The notes under the pieces are model-generated. The model had not been told where the DNA came from, searched no databases, and saw only the letters and a list, made by a program, of their open reading frames with translations. 21,354 nt of DNA from assembly GCA_041398965.1 (NCBI GenBank), contig JAWKTT010000054.1, positions 1 to 21,354 of the forward strand, read 5' to 3'. Made by a program: the position numbers and the translations under genes. The DNA comes from JAWKTT01 sp041398965. Lineage in GTDB: Bacteria; Planctomycetota; Planctomycetia; Planctomycetales; Planctomycetaceae. Shown here piece after piece: positions 1-7,061 of the stretch. Every line of letters begins with the position of its first letter. The first letter of the stretch is position 1.

Positions 1-486
1 TTGTGAGGCGACGCGCCCGATGGCCTTGTAGGTGTCGAGCATTGCCACAGAACGACCAACGATGCGGTCTCCCGAAAGGGATTCCTGTTGTTCGTCTTCA
101 AAAAGTGCAGGAACGCGGGCGAGTTGGCTTTGCTCTAAGGCCTTCTGCACGACCTCTCGCATCTGCAGGAGATCGAACGGTTTGAGCAAGTACTCGAAGG
201 CCCCACGTTTCATCGCTTCGATTGCAGTTTCGGTGGTCGAATAGGCGGTTGCCAGGATCACCGGGACGCGCGGGTCCTTCGCACGAATTTGTGTGTAGAC
301 ATCAAGGCCACTCATGTCGGGGAGGCGGATATCGGAAAGGACGACATCGGGAGAATGTTCGTCGAATCGTTGCAGTCCTTGCTTGCCCGTTTCGGCTGTG
401 ACAATTTCCAGGCCGATGGATGACAGTGCCTGTTCAAGTGAAAAGAGTACCGATTTTTCGTCATCAATGATGAGCAGCTTAGCCAT
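1..486 (-). CDS. NtrC-family sigma-54-dependent response regulator, 3' part missing at window edge
   Basis: The first 162 residues of a response regulator can be read; the gene runs off the window before any stop. Residues 1-120 form a receiver domain with the acidic pair D8/D9, phospho-acceptor D52 (context VVLSDIRLPDMSG), switch residue T80 and K102 in LLKPFD. After a short linker comes DRIVGRSVAMLDTYKAIGRVA, which matches the opening of the AAA+ sigma-54 interaction domain of NtrC/AtoC/ZraR proteins. Phosphorylation of D52 by the kinase would be expected to license ATP-driven opening of sigma-54 promoters. The gene lies 63 nt downstream of the histidine kinase on the same strand, so the two form a kinase-regulator operon. 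The start is the ATG at 486; only a weak GGAA precedes it. The rest of the AAA+ domain and the DNA-binding helix-turn-helix are outside the window, so their presence is inferred. Confidence 0.9.
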   Translation of the reverse strand, partial: MAKLLIIDDEKSVLFSLEQALSSIGLEIVTAETGKQGLQRFDEHSPDVVLSDIRLPDMSGLDVYTQIRAKDPRVPVILATAYSTTETAIEAMKRGAFEYLLKPFDLLQMREVVQKALEQSQLARVPALFEDEQQESLSGDRIVGRSVAMLDTYKAIGRVASQ

Positions 487-549
487 GTTGTGTTCCGGTC
501 TTTCGATGTCTCTCGAAGCTAGTCCGTCGATACGTCCGCTTGTCAGCGA

Positions 550-2127
550 CTATGTTTGCTTTGAGATGGTTGACGAGACTGAATTGCTGATGTCTTGTGG
601 AAATGCGACGTAAAAGGTGGCACCGCCGTGGGGATTATTCGTGGCAGTGATCTGACCTCCATGAAGTTCGACGATGCGTTTGCAGATCGAGAGGCCGAGT
701 CCCATGCCGGTCTCTTTCGTGCTGATGAAGGGATCGAAGATTCGCTCGGCGAGTTCCACCGGTAGTCCGGGGCCGTTGTCGGTCACGGTCAATAGTGCCC
801 ATCCGGTTGGGCTGGGAGAGTTCGACGCAGGATGCAAGGTGGTGGTCGCGATCAGTTCGTCGAGGGGGACGACTCGGACAGCGGTGCTCACCTGTCCGCC
901 ATCAGGAAGTGCGTCGACCGCATTGATGATCAGGTTGACGATGACCTGTCCGACCTGCGCTGAGTCACCGAGAATTCGAATCTCTCCATCAGGGGTCATA
1001 CTTTCGATGCTGACTCCCTGACGCTCGCCCTGTTCGCTCAGTAGCAAAACGCTGGCACGCAGGACGTTGCATAGGTCAAACTGATGCGGTTCCAGTCGGG
1101 GCGGACGGGCGAACTCGAGGAACCCTGTAATCGAGTGTTCCTGTCGAAGAATCTGTTCGTACAGGACTTCCAATGCTCGCCCCGATATGCCTGCTGCCCC
1201 TTGCCCCTCGACAGCAGATTGAACAATCATCTTGATCGCCGTCAGGGGATTGCGAAGTTCGTGGGCCATACCGGCGGCGAGTTGCCCGACAGCTGCCAGT
1301 TGTTCGGCTCGGAGTGCTTCGCGCTGACTCCGTTGCAGTTGCAGGACGACATCGTTGACTCGCCCCGCGAGCGATTCGAGCGATTTGTTCAGCTCTTCCA
1401 TATTGTCTGCCGATGTCGACAATTCGATGGGGCCGACAACCTCATTCAACTTTCCCGCCGCGTCTCGGACGGGAACCGTCAAGCGGACAAGCGACTCGGA
1501 GAATTGACGGGCCATGCTCACTCCGATCATGACTCCTGCAAGCGAGCCGAGGAACCCTAGCGCGACCATCCCAAGTCCCATGCGGTCTGCGGCTTGTTGA
1601 TTTGCCGGAATGGTATGTTGAATGGCCTCTTGATTGACATCGAGAAACTGATGGGCATGAACGAGGATTCCCACGGTGATCTTGTCGTCAATTAATCGTC
1701 CGACTTCGGCTTTCAGTTCTTCGGTTGGGGCTCCTGAGTCTGCCCGGCGAATGAGGTGTTGGTAGCCGTCCCAGAAGTCAGAGAGACCGGCGCGGGTCTT
1801 TGAGGTCATTTCCCGTTCGGCATCATCGACGACAAGTTGTTCGGCACGGGTCAGCCAGTCGAGGAGTTGCTCGTGCAGTTCTGGAACTTCGCTGAAGTAT
1901 CTTGGGTCGCCGGTCAAGAGAAACTGATTGAGTCTGGTCCGCATTTCGCGAGTTCGAATTTCGATTTCTTCAGCGGCACGCATGCTGGCAAGGGCACGAG
2001 AAAGCAGATTCGAAGCATCTTGCTGCAAAGAGTGGACATACCAACCAGTCGCAGCAGCTCCAAGGAACAAAATACAACTCATGGCGACGATGGGAATCGT
2101 CATGTGGAACGAGTTTCGGCGAAACAT
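550..2127 (-). CDS. Membrane-bound sensor histidine kinase (NtrB/AtoS/ZraS-like)
   Basis: A 525-residue kinase that would autophosphorylate on His and pass phosphate to the adjacent regulator. The start at 2127 is preferred over an upstream in-frame codon because AAGGAGG lies just before it and the first transmembrane helix then follows at once (about residues 10-31). Residues 35-180 form a helical periplasmic sensor rich in charged heptads, resembling four-helix-bundle/CHASE3-type sensors. A second membrane helix spans about 184-205, followed by a HAMP-like linker and coiled coil to about 275. The catalytic part shows the H-box AAGMAHELRNPLTAIK with H289, N-box QVIVNLIINAVDALPDGG (about 394-411), G1 box VTDNGPGLP (448-456), F box IFDPFISTKE and G2 box GMGLGLSICKRI. 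The length and order are normal for this class. The ligand cannot be told from the sequence; an envelope signal is plausible given the periplasmic bundle and the divergent HtrA-like neighbour. Confidence 0.93.
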   Translation of the reverse strand: MFRRNSFHMTIPIVAMSCILFLGAAATGWYVHSLQQDASNLLSRALASMRAAEEIEIRTREMRTRLNQFLLTGDPRYFSEVPELHEQLLDWLTRAEQLVVDDAEREMTSKTRAGLSDFWDGYQHLIRRADSGAPTEELKAEVGRLIDDKITVGILVHAHQFLDVNQEAIQHTIPANQQAADRMGLGMVALGFLGSLAGVMIGVSMARQFSESLVRLTVPVRDAAGKLNEVVGPIELSTSADNMEELNKSLESLAGRVNDVVLQLQRSQREALRAEQLAAVGQLAAGMAHELRNPLTAIKMIVQSAVEGQGAAGISGRALEVLYEQILRQEHSITGFLEFARPPRLEPHQFDLCNVLRASVLLLSEQGERQGVSIESMTPDGEIRILGDSAQVGQVIVNLIINAVDALPDGGQVSTAVRVVPLDELIATTTLHPASNSPSPTGWALLTVTDNGPGLPVELAERIFDPFISTKETGMGLGLSICKRIVELHGGQITATNNPHGGATFYVAFPQDISNSVSSTISKQT

Positions 2128-2352
2128 CGCCCCTCCTTGTGTGCAAAATCTGAACAGCCGGAGATTGATTCGAGCAGGCTGCCCATGGGTTCCGAATCGT
2201 GGGAAGTGTATTCCCCCGACACTGCCGTGCCTATTCCGACAGCCTGGAACCTGTTGACTGCGTTGCAGATTCCGTTCCAACAGCGGAGAAGCGAGAATTC
2301 CAGATGCGGACGTTTCTGGTTTCTGTCACTGGTTTGAATTGGGAGTGATCAA

Positions 2353-2379
2353 AGAGCCACGCTCTGGCACAAGAAATGC
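2353..2379 (+). promoter_or_regulatory. Candidate sigma-54 (-24/-12) promoter with adjoining inverted repeat
   Basis: Positions 2365-2379 read TGGCACAAGAAATGC. Against the consensus TGGCACG-N4-TTGCW the GG and GC dinucleotides are exactly the required distance apart, with one mismatch (T to A) in the -12 box; the residues after each box are also off consensus. A start site about 12 nt downstream would fall near 2391, which leaves a short leader before the ATG at 2414. An inverted repeat AGAGC-CAC-GCTCT (2353-2365) abuts the -24 element. The divergent operon encodes an NtrC-type activator, the class that sigma-54 promoters need. The match is seen in the sequence; its function is inferred. Confidence 0.5.
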
Positions 2380-2413
2380 CTTGCGTCGTTCTGTGTGTGG
2401 AATTTGTTCGCGA

Positions 2414-3547
2414 ATGACCGACAGGCCAATGACGACGAGACCGATAGTTCGACGACGCTACGAAACAGTCGCTGGCTGCGCGGTCTTCCTGGTGTGGGGA
2501 ATCGTCGTTTGGGCAAACTTGTCGACTCCATACGGCAAGGTCGATGCGACCGGCGCTATGGTTGATTCCCCGAAGCTCTCCGCAGCAATGCAACAGGCCG
2601 CTGAAAGAGTACGAGTTTGTCTTGTCGAATTCGTCGTTCCGGTGACCGACACAACAACGGCGAAGACTCTTTCCGATAGAGCCCTCACCTCCTTGCCAGC
2701 AAGCGTTGCCACACAGACGATTGGGCTGGGGGTCATCATCGATCCCGCCGGAGTCGTGCTAACGACTCAGGAAGTGGCCGAGTATCGAGGGGAAAAAAAT
2801 GTGCGACTCGCCAACGGCGAAGTCGTGCCGGTGGTCAGTTTTCGTTCTGACCATCACTCAGAACTTGCAACTGTTCAAATCGAACTCCCTGCGAAGCACC
2901 CCGTGGTGTTCCTTGGCAACCCTGACGCATTGGAACCGAATGACTGGGCCATCGTGGTCAGACGAGGGACAGATCCGCTCCTGCCAATTTCACCGCAAAG
3001 GGTCCGACTTGTCCCCCAAGACTTTGTTGGACAAACTGACACGAATCGCCTCATACTCACCGGAGCGTCAATCGGCGACTGGGTCGAGGGTTCTCCGATT
3101 ATCGATCTTTCAGGTGGGATTGTCGGGCTGGTTTGTCATCGGGTTTCCTCAGAGATGGAAGAAGCCTCACTGGGAGTCGCGGTTTCCTGCTCGAAGAACT
3201 CTCGGTGGTTAGGCGAGCAGCTCGTCACGAAAGGCCAGGCTTGTGAGCAAATCCTGGGGGTTGTTCTGGAACCAGTCACGGCCGATCAAATCGCCAGATA
3301 TCGTTTGGGCGAGGCGGCCGGAGTACAAGTGACCCGAGTGATCCCAAACACCCCAGGAACTCAAGCGGGACTGCAAGTGGGCGATGTCGTTGTTGCACTT
3401 GGTCCACAGCGAATCTCATCTCCGGATGATCTCGCCGCCGCCTTGCACGGACTGACCCCAGGCAGCAGGAAGCCCCTCGAAATCGTCCGCGATGGTTGGA
3501 GAATCACCGCATCCCTCAATATCCCTGAAGTGTCGCTCAGGAAATGA
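2414..3547 (+). CDS. HtrA/DegP-like protein with PDZ domain, apparently protease-dead
   Basis: A 377-residue membrane-anchored protein of trypsin-fold plus PDZ architecture. One N-terminal helix (about residues 18-35) would anchor it with the rest in the periplasm. The HtrA scaffold is recognisable: GLGVIIDPAGVVLTTQE (104-120) corresponds to the histidine strand, SDHHSELATVQIE (145-157) to the aspartate strand, and GDWVEGSPIIDLSGGIVGL (221-239) to the serine loop. By hand alignment all three triad positions are Glu (E120, E150, E225), so proteolysis is not expected. A PDZ domain covers about 280-370, with VIPNTPGTQAGLQVGDVVVAL. It may bind or sense misfolded termini rather than cut them. The start is uncertain: ATG 2414 is chosen because it follows the sigma-54 candidate; ATG 2429 and an upstream TTG at 2339 are alternatives. 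It is divergent from the kinase operon. Confidence 0.8.
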   Translation: MTDRPMTTRPIVRRRYETVAGCAVFLVWGIVVWANLSTPYGKVDATGAMVDSPKLSAAMQQAAERVRVCLVEFVVPVTDTTTAKTLSDRALTSLPASVATQTIGLGVIIDPAGVVLTTQEVAEYRGEKNVRLANGEVVPVVSFRSDHHSELATVQIELPAKHPVVFLGNPDALEPNDWAIVVRRGTDPLLPISPQRVRLVPQDFVGQTDTNRLILTGASIGDWVEGSPIIDLSGGIVGLVCHRVSSEMEEASLGVAVSCSKNSRWLGEQLVTKGQACEQILGVVLEPVTADQIARYRLGEAAGVQVTRVIPNTPGTQAGLQVGDVVVALGPQRISSPDDLAAALHGLTPGSRKPLEIVRDGWRITASLNIPEVSLRK

Positions 3548-3624
3548 AAATCCTTTTGTCTCTACGATCCCACCCTGTGTCACAGCCCACGTTTGACGTT
3601 GGCTGTCGGCTCTTTCTCATGTGA

Positions 3625-5340
3625 ATGGCACGGCATCTACGGCCAAATACGCCTTTCACACCACGCAACCTGGACCCACAAATGACCTCAGATTCTCCCT
3701 TGGCACAACCACTTCCCGACGATTTGTCGATCTCCAAGAACTGGAAAGCCGACCTGTTGTCCGGCTTTCTCGTTTCGTTGATCGCCCTACCCTTGTGTCT
3801 CGGCATTGCCGGGGCGAGTGGTTTTCCCCCGATCGCGGGGGTGATGACCGCAGTGATCGGCGGACTGATCTGCTCGTTTATCAGTGACTCTCAAATGACG
3901 ATCAAGGGCCCCGCAGCCGGCCTGATTGTGATTGTGATGGGCGCCGTCACCGAATTGGCACCGGGCGATGCGGTCCAGGGATATCACCTGGCCCTCGGAA
4001 TTGGTGTTGTCGCAGCCGTGATTCAGATTCTGTTTGGAATTTTTCGGGCGGGTGTGCTGGCCGACATCTTTCCATCGGCCGCGGTCCACGGGTTGCTCGC
4101 ATCGATTGGGATTATCATTGCGGCCAAGCAGATTCACACTGTGCTCGGAGTCAAACCCGAAGCCAAGGAGCCATTGGAATTGCTGGCGGAAATTCCGCAC
4201 AGCATTTCCCACATGAACCCGGCGATTGCCATCATTGGTCTCTCCAGTCTCGCGATCCTGTTCCTGCTTCCACTAATTAAGAACCGCTTCGTTAAAATGC
4301 TCCCTGCACCATTGCTCGTTGTGCTGGTTGCAGTCCCTTTGGGAATGTATTACGAGCTGACTCGTGAGCACATCGTGCAGTTCGGATCGGACTCCTTTAC
4401 CGTAGGGCCGAATTTCCTGGTTCAACTCCCCGGAAAACTCATTGATGCCATTCAGTTCCCTGACTTTTCCGGCGTGATGACCGGTGTCGGGATTAAGTAC
4501 ATCATCATGTTCTCACTGGTCGGTACGCTCGAATCGCTATTGAGTGCCAAGGCGGTCGACAAACTGGACAAACACAATCGCCGAACGAACATGAACCGCG
4601 ACCTGTTGGCACTCGGTGTGGCAAATCTGGGATCGGCATTTGTCGGGGGCTTGCCGATGATCTCGGAGATCGTCCGCAGCTCGGCCAACGTCAACAACGG
4701 TGGCAAGACGAAAATGGCCAACTTCTATCATGGCCTGTTTCTTCTCGGTTTCGTCGCTCTGCTCCCCGCGTTAGTTCAACGCATACCCAATGCGGCTCTG
4801 GGGGCGATGCTCGTCTACACGGGGTGCCGCCTCGCTTCGCCGCTGACCTTCTGGAAAACATGGAAAGTTGGCCCCGAACAGTTGATCATCTTCGTCTCGA
4901 CAATCATCGGCGTGCTGATGATCGACCTGTTGGTTGGAATTGCGATTGGCGTTGTGGTGAAGGTCATCATTCACCTGTTCATGGGAGCCCCGATCGTGTC
5001 GCTGTTTAAGGCTTCGATCGAGGTCACGCAGAACGGAGATGTTGAAAGCCTGGTGATTCCCAAGCAGTCCGCCGTCTTTTCCAGCTGGATCGCCCTCAAG
5101 CGTGCCATCGACACAAATCCAAGTGCCAAGACCGTGGCCATCGATTTCTCGCAGACTCGACTGGTCGATCACACCGTGATGGAGAAACTGCACGAACTTG
5201 AACAGGAGTTCAAGCGTGAGGGACGACATCTCGTTCTTCGTGGCCTTGAAGAGCACCGTCCGCTCTCTGGACATCCACTTGCAGCCCGTAGACGAACGGC
5301 AGGGTCCATGAATACGGGACCGGACTCCACAAAGAAGTAA
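3625..5340 (+). CDS. SulP-family anion transporter with C-terminal STAS domain
   Basis: A 571-residue inner-membrane transporter of the SulP/SLC26 family (sulfate, bicarbonate or related anions; the substrate cannot be told). The conserved core begins at about residue 37 with KADLLSGFLVSLIALPLCLG and GASGFPPIAGVMTAVIGG, followed by a long run of hydrophobic helices to about residue 450, including the family signature IKGPAAGLIVIVMGAV (about 90-105). Residues about 460-550 form a STAS domain (TVAIDFSQTRLVDHTVMEKL). In STAS anti-sigma antagonists a Ser/Thr follows the Asp of this loop; here the loop reads RLVDHT, so phosphorylation control is unlikely. The C-terminal stretch GLEEHRPLSGHPLAARRR is basic. 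No clear ribosome-binding site precedes 3625, and ATG 3682 would give a 552-residue product that still contains the whole core. It ends 43 nt before a hairpin terminator and is convergent with the channel gene. Confidence 0.92.
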   Translation: MARHLRPNTPFTPRNLDPQMTSDSPLAQPLPDDLSISKNWKADLLSGFLVSLIALPLCLGIAGASGFPPIAGVMTAVIGGLICSFISDSQMTIKGPAAGLIVIVMGAVTELAPGDAVQGYHLALGIGVVAAVIQILFGIFRAGVLADIFPSAAVHGLLASIGIIIAAKQIHTVLGVKPEAKEPLELLAEIPHSISHMNPAIAIIGLSSLAILFLLPLIKNRFVKMLPAPLLVVLVAVPLGMYYELTREHIVQFGSDSFTVGPNFLVQLPGKLIDAIQFPDFSGVMTGVGIKYIIMFSLVGTLESLLSAKAVDKLDKHNRRTNMNRDLLALGVANLGSAFVGGLPMISEIVRSSANVNNGGKTKMANFYHGLFLLGFVALLPALVQRIPNAALGAMLVYTGCRLASPLTFWKTWKVGPEQLIIFVSTIIGVLMIDLLVGIAIGVVVKVIIHLFMGAPIVSLFKASIEVTQNGDVESLVIPKQSAVFSSWIALKRAIDTNPSAKTVAIDFSQTRLVDHTVMEKLHELEQEFKREGRHLVLRGLEEHRPLSGHPLAARRRTAGSMNTGPDSTKK

Positions 5341-5383
5341 GACATCCACTCTGCCTTCCAGTCATGTTGACAGAAGTTGAAAT

Positions 5384-5427
5384 AAGACCTCTTACCCACG
5401 CGCTCCGGGTTAGAGGTCTTCTTGTTT
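5384..5427. terminator. Intrinsic terminator between convergent transporter and channel genes
   Basis: AAGACCTCTTACCC (5384-5397) pairs with GGGTTAGAGGTCTT (5407-5420) over 14 positions with one mismatch and a 9-nt loop, followed by CTTGTTT. On the opposite strand the stem is followed by ATTTCAAC. It lies between convergent genes and could serve the SulP gene best, and perhaps the channel gene too. Confidence 0.7.
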
Positions 5428-5561
5428 GAGGAGCGGATTTCCAACGAGAGGCATTCGGTCACCATCCTCTGGGTTCAACGATTCTGCTGCAAAGGAATAG
5501 TTCTTCAAAGAAACCGAATCTCCGGCGGGCAACTTGCCACAAACTGTTTCTCAACGGAATC

Positions 5562-6548
5562 TCAACTGTTCTCGGCGAGGAGCTTGTTAATTTCCGGACT
5601 ACTTCCGAAGACCAGCAGACTGTCACCGGCACAGATGGTCGCGGTGCCGGGGGGAGGCATGAGTGGTTTCTCTCCGGGACGACGAATGGCGATGACGATG
5701 ACACCCCGTTGTCGGAAGTCGGTTTCTGAGAGTTTTTTTCCATCGCAGGAACCTCCCTCTTTCACCAAAAGGTCGACGAGTTCCAAATCGCTGCCGAGGC
5801 TGTCGGTCACTTCCAGGAAGTCTTCGATCGAAGGGTTCAGCATGATGCGTGCCATCTTGACGGCACCACTGGAGAACGGGCTGATAACCCGCGTTGCTCC
5901 GGCCCGCATCAATTTGACAATCGCATTGTCGTCACTGGCACGTGCCACGATTTGAATGTTGGGGGCCAGCATCCTGGCCGAAAGCACCACATAGAGATTG
6001 TCGGCATCGGTCGGGAGTGTTGTTGCGATGGCCTTGGCCTGTTCGATCCCGGCGAGTCGAAGGACGTCGTCCTCGGATGAATCTCCATGCAGGAAGAGCC
6101 AGTTCTGTTTACTCTCAATTTCGTTGAGAACTTCAAGGTCCCGGTCGATGACAACAAACGGTTGCTTACGGTCCGCCAGGTACTCGCAGATATCGGTCCC
6201 CATTCGTCCCATTCCGCAGACGATGTAGTGTCCCTTGAGGGACGAAATCCTTCCGTTCATCTTCCGCTGCTCCCAGAATTGACGAAACTTCGTGTTGACG
6301 ATCATCTGTCCGAGTGTAAAGGCTCCATACGCAAAGACGCCGCCGCCGAAGACCAGATATCCCATAATGAACAGCATCGCGTCGGTGTCGTTGGCATCGG
6401 GGGCCTCACGCGAACCGACAGTCGTCATGGTGATGATCGCCAGATAGGTGCTCTCCATCCATGACTTTTCGGTCGTGAAATGAATCCCGAGGGTTCCAAT
6501 GACCGTCATGGTCAACAGCAACAACAAGATGATCAGCAACTGCCGCAT
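5562..6548 (-). CDS. Two-transmembrane ion channel with TrkA-N/TrkA-C (RCK) domain and atypical filter
   Basis: A 328-residue protein with the layout of MthK-like channels. Residues 4-22 are the first helix, 27-48 the pore helix and filter, and 57-85 the second helix. A Rossmann TrkA-N domain starts at GHYIVCGMGRMGTDI (106-120), with acidic VIDRD (133-137) at the end of the second strand, as for NAD binding; a TrkA-C domain covers about 245-325. RCK domains normally gate the pore in response to ligands such as NAD(H), Ca2+ or nucleotides. The pore segment reads TMTTVGSREA (40-49), where a potassium channel would have TVGYGD. Tyr, the second Gly and Asp are replaced by Ser, Arg and Glu, so potassium selectivity or even conduction is doubtful. 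The start ATG at 6548 has AAAGG about 10 nt upstream. It is divergent from the Hsp70 gene and convergent with SulP. Confidence 0.88.
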   Translation of the reverse strand: MRQLLIILLLLLTMTVIGTLGIHFTTEKSWMESTYLAIITMTTVGSREAPDANDTDAMLFIMGYLVFGGGVFAYGAFTLGQMIVNTKFRQFWEQRKMNGRISSLKGHYIVCGMGRMGTDICEYLADRKQPFVVIDRDLEVLNEIESKQNWLFLHGDSSEDDVLRLAGIEQAKAIATTLPTDADNLYVVLSARMLAPNIQIVARASDDNAIVKLMRAGATRVISPFSSGAVKMARIMLNPSIEDFLEVTDSLGSDLELVDLLVKEGGSCDGKKLSETDFRQRGVIVIAIRRPGEKPLMPPPGTATICAGDSLLVFGSSPEINKLLAENS

Positions 6549-7061
6549 GGGGCGAGACCTTTAAGACGCACAACCGAGACGCTCGACGTAGCTTAACGAA
6601 CCAGTCAGCAACACGACAGACGTCTCCGGCGAGCGGGGATCGTCGTCTCCCTGCATCTGTGAACTGGGTCAAACAACGGTTTCCGGGGACTGACATATCC
6701 CACTCGCGGGGCTTGTCGGCGCCCCGTGTGGGCGGGGGTTCATAGGAACTTCATCGCTTCAGGGTGGGGTCGCGCTTGATTCCCGTACGAGGCGTTGCCA
6801 GAATAATCGACTCTGCGTTGGCAGGGTTGCGGGAGTTCTCTCAACTTTTCTGCCCACATTCTGCGGAGTCATGATCGCAGTGGTCCAAGACTGCTGCCGT
6901 TGTGCCTCGGCAAGTGCTGGGAGTTTTGCCCATAAACCGTCTTAGACAAGCAGTCGCTCTGTCGCACTGGGTCGCTCTGTTGCTGTTGGACTGGAATCCA
7001 CTCCAGCCTCAAAGCAACGTTGCGTCTCGGTGCTTCTGGTGGACTGCGGGAGATTGATGCG
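6549..7061. other. Divergent intergenic region between channel and Hsp70 genes
   Basis: About 510 nt with no convincing gene on either strand. It should hold the promoters for both flanking genes. It contains one imperfect hairpin (listed separately) and a 10-base direct repeat GTCGCTCTGT at 6953-6962 and 6971-6980, close to the Hsp70 start. I saw no CIRCE element (the HrcA operator of many hsp genes) and no convincing -35/-10 pair. Confidence 0.55.
6699..6732. repeat. Imperfect GC-rich hairpin in the divergent intergenic region
   Basis: CCCAC (6699-6703) pairs with GTGGG (6728-6732), and CGGGGC (6707-6712) with GCCCCG (6721-6726), separated by a 3x1 internal loop and closed by an 8-nt loop. 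No U tract follows on either strand. It could be a regulatory leader structure or an operator; its role is unknown. Confidence 0.4.

Noticed and set aside
3593..3621. TTGACG at 3593 as a -35 box for the SulP gene.
   Set aside because: At the right spacing the -10 position reads CTCATG, which is not a convincing -10 box.
4771..5349. A 192-codon minus-strand frame over the 3' part of the SulP gene.
   Set aside because: It is rich in His/Asp/Arg, as expected of a reverse-strand shadow, and it covers the transporter's last helices and STAS domain.
6953..6980. A 10-base direct repeat GTCGCTCTGT near the Hsp70 start, considered as an operator.
   Set aside because: Two copies 18 nt apart with no symmetry and no match to CIRCE or another heat-shock operator known to me; chance is likely.
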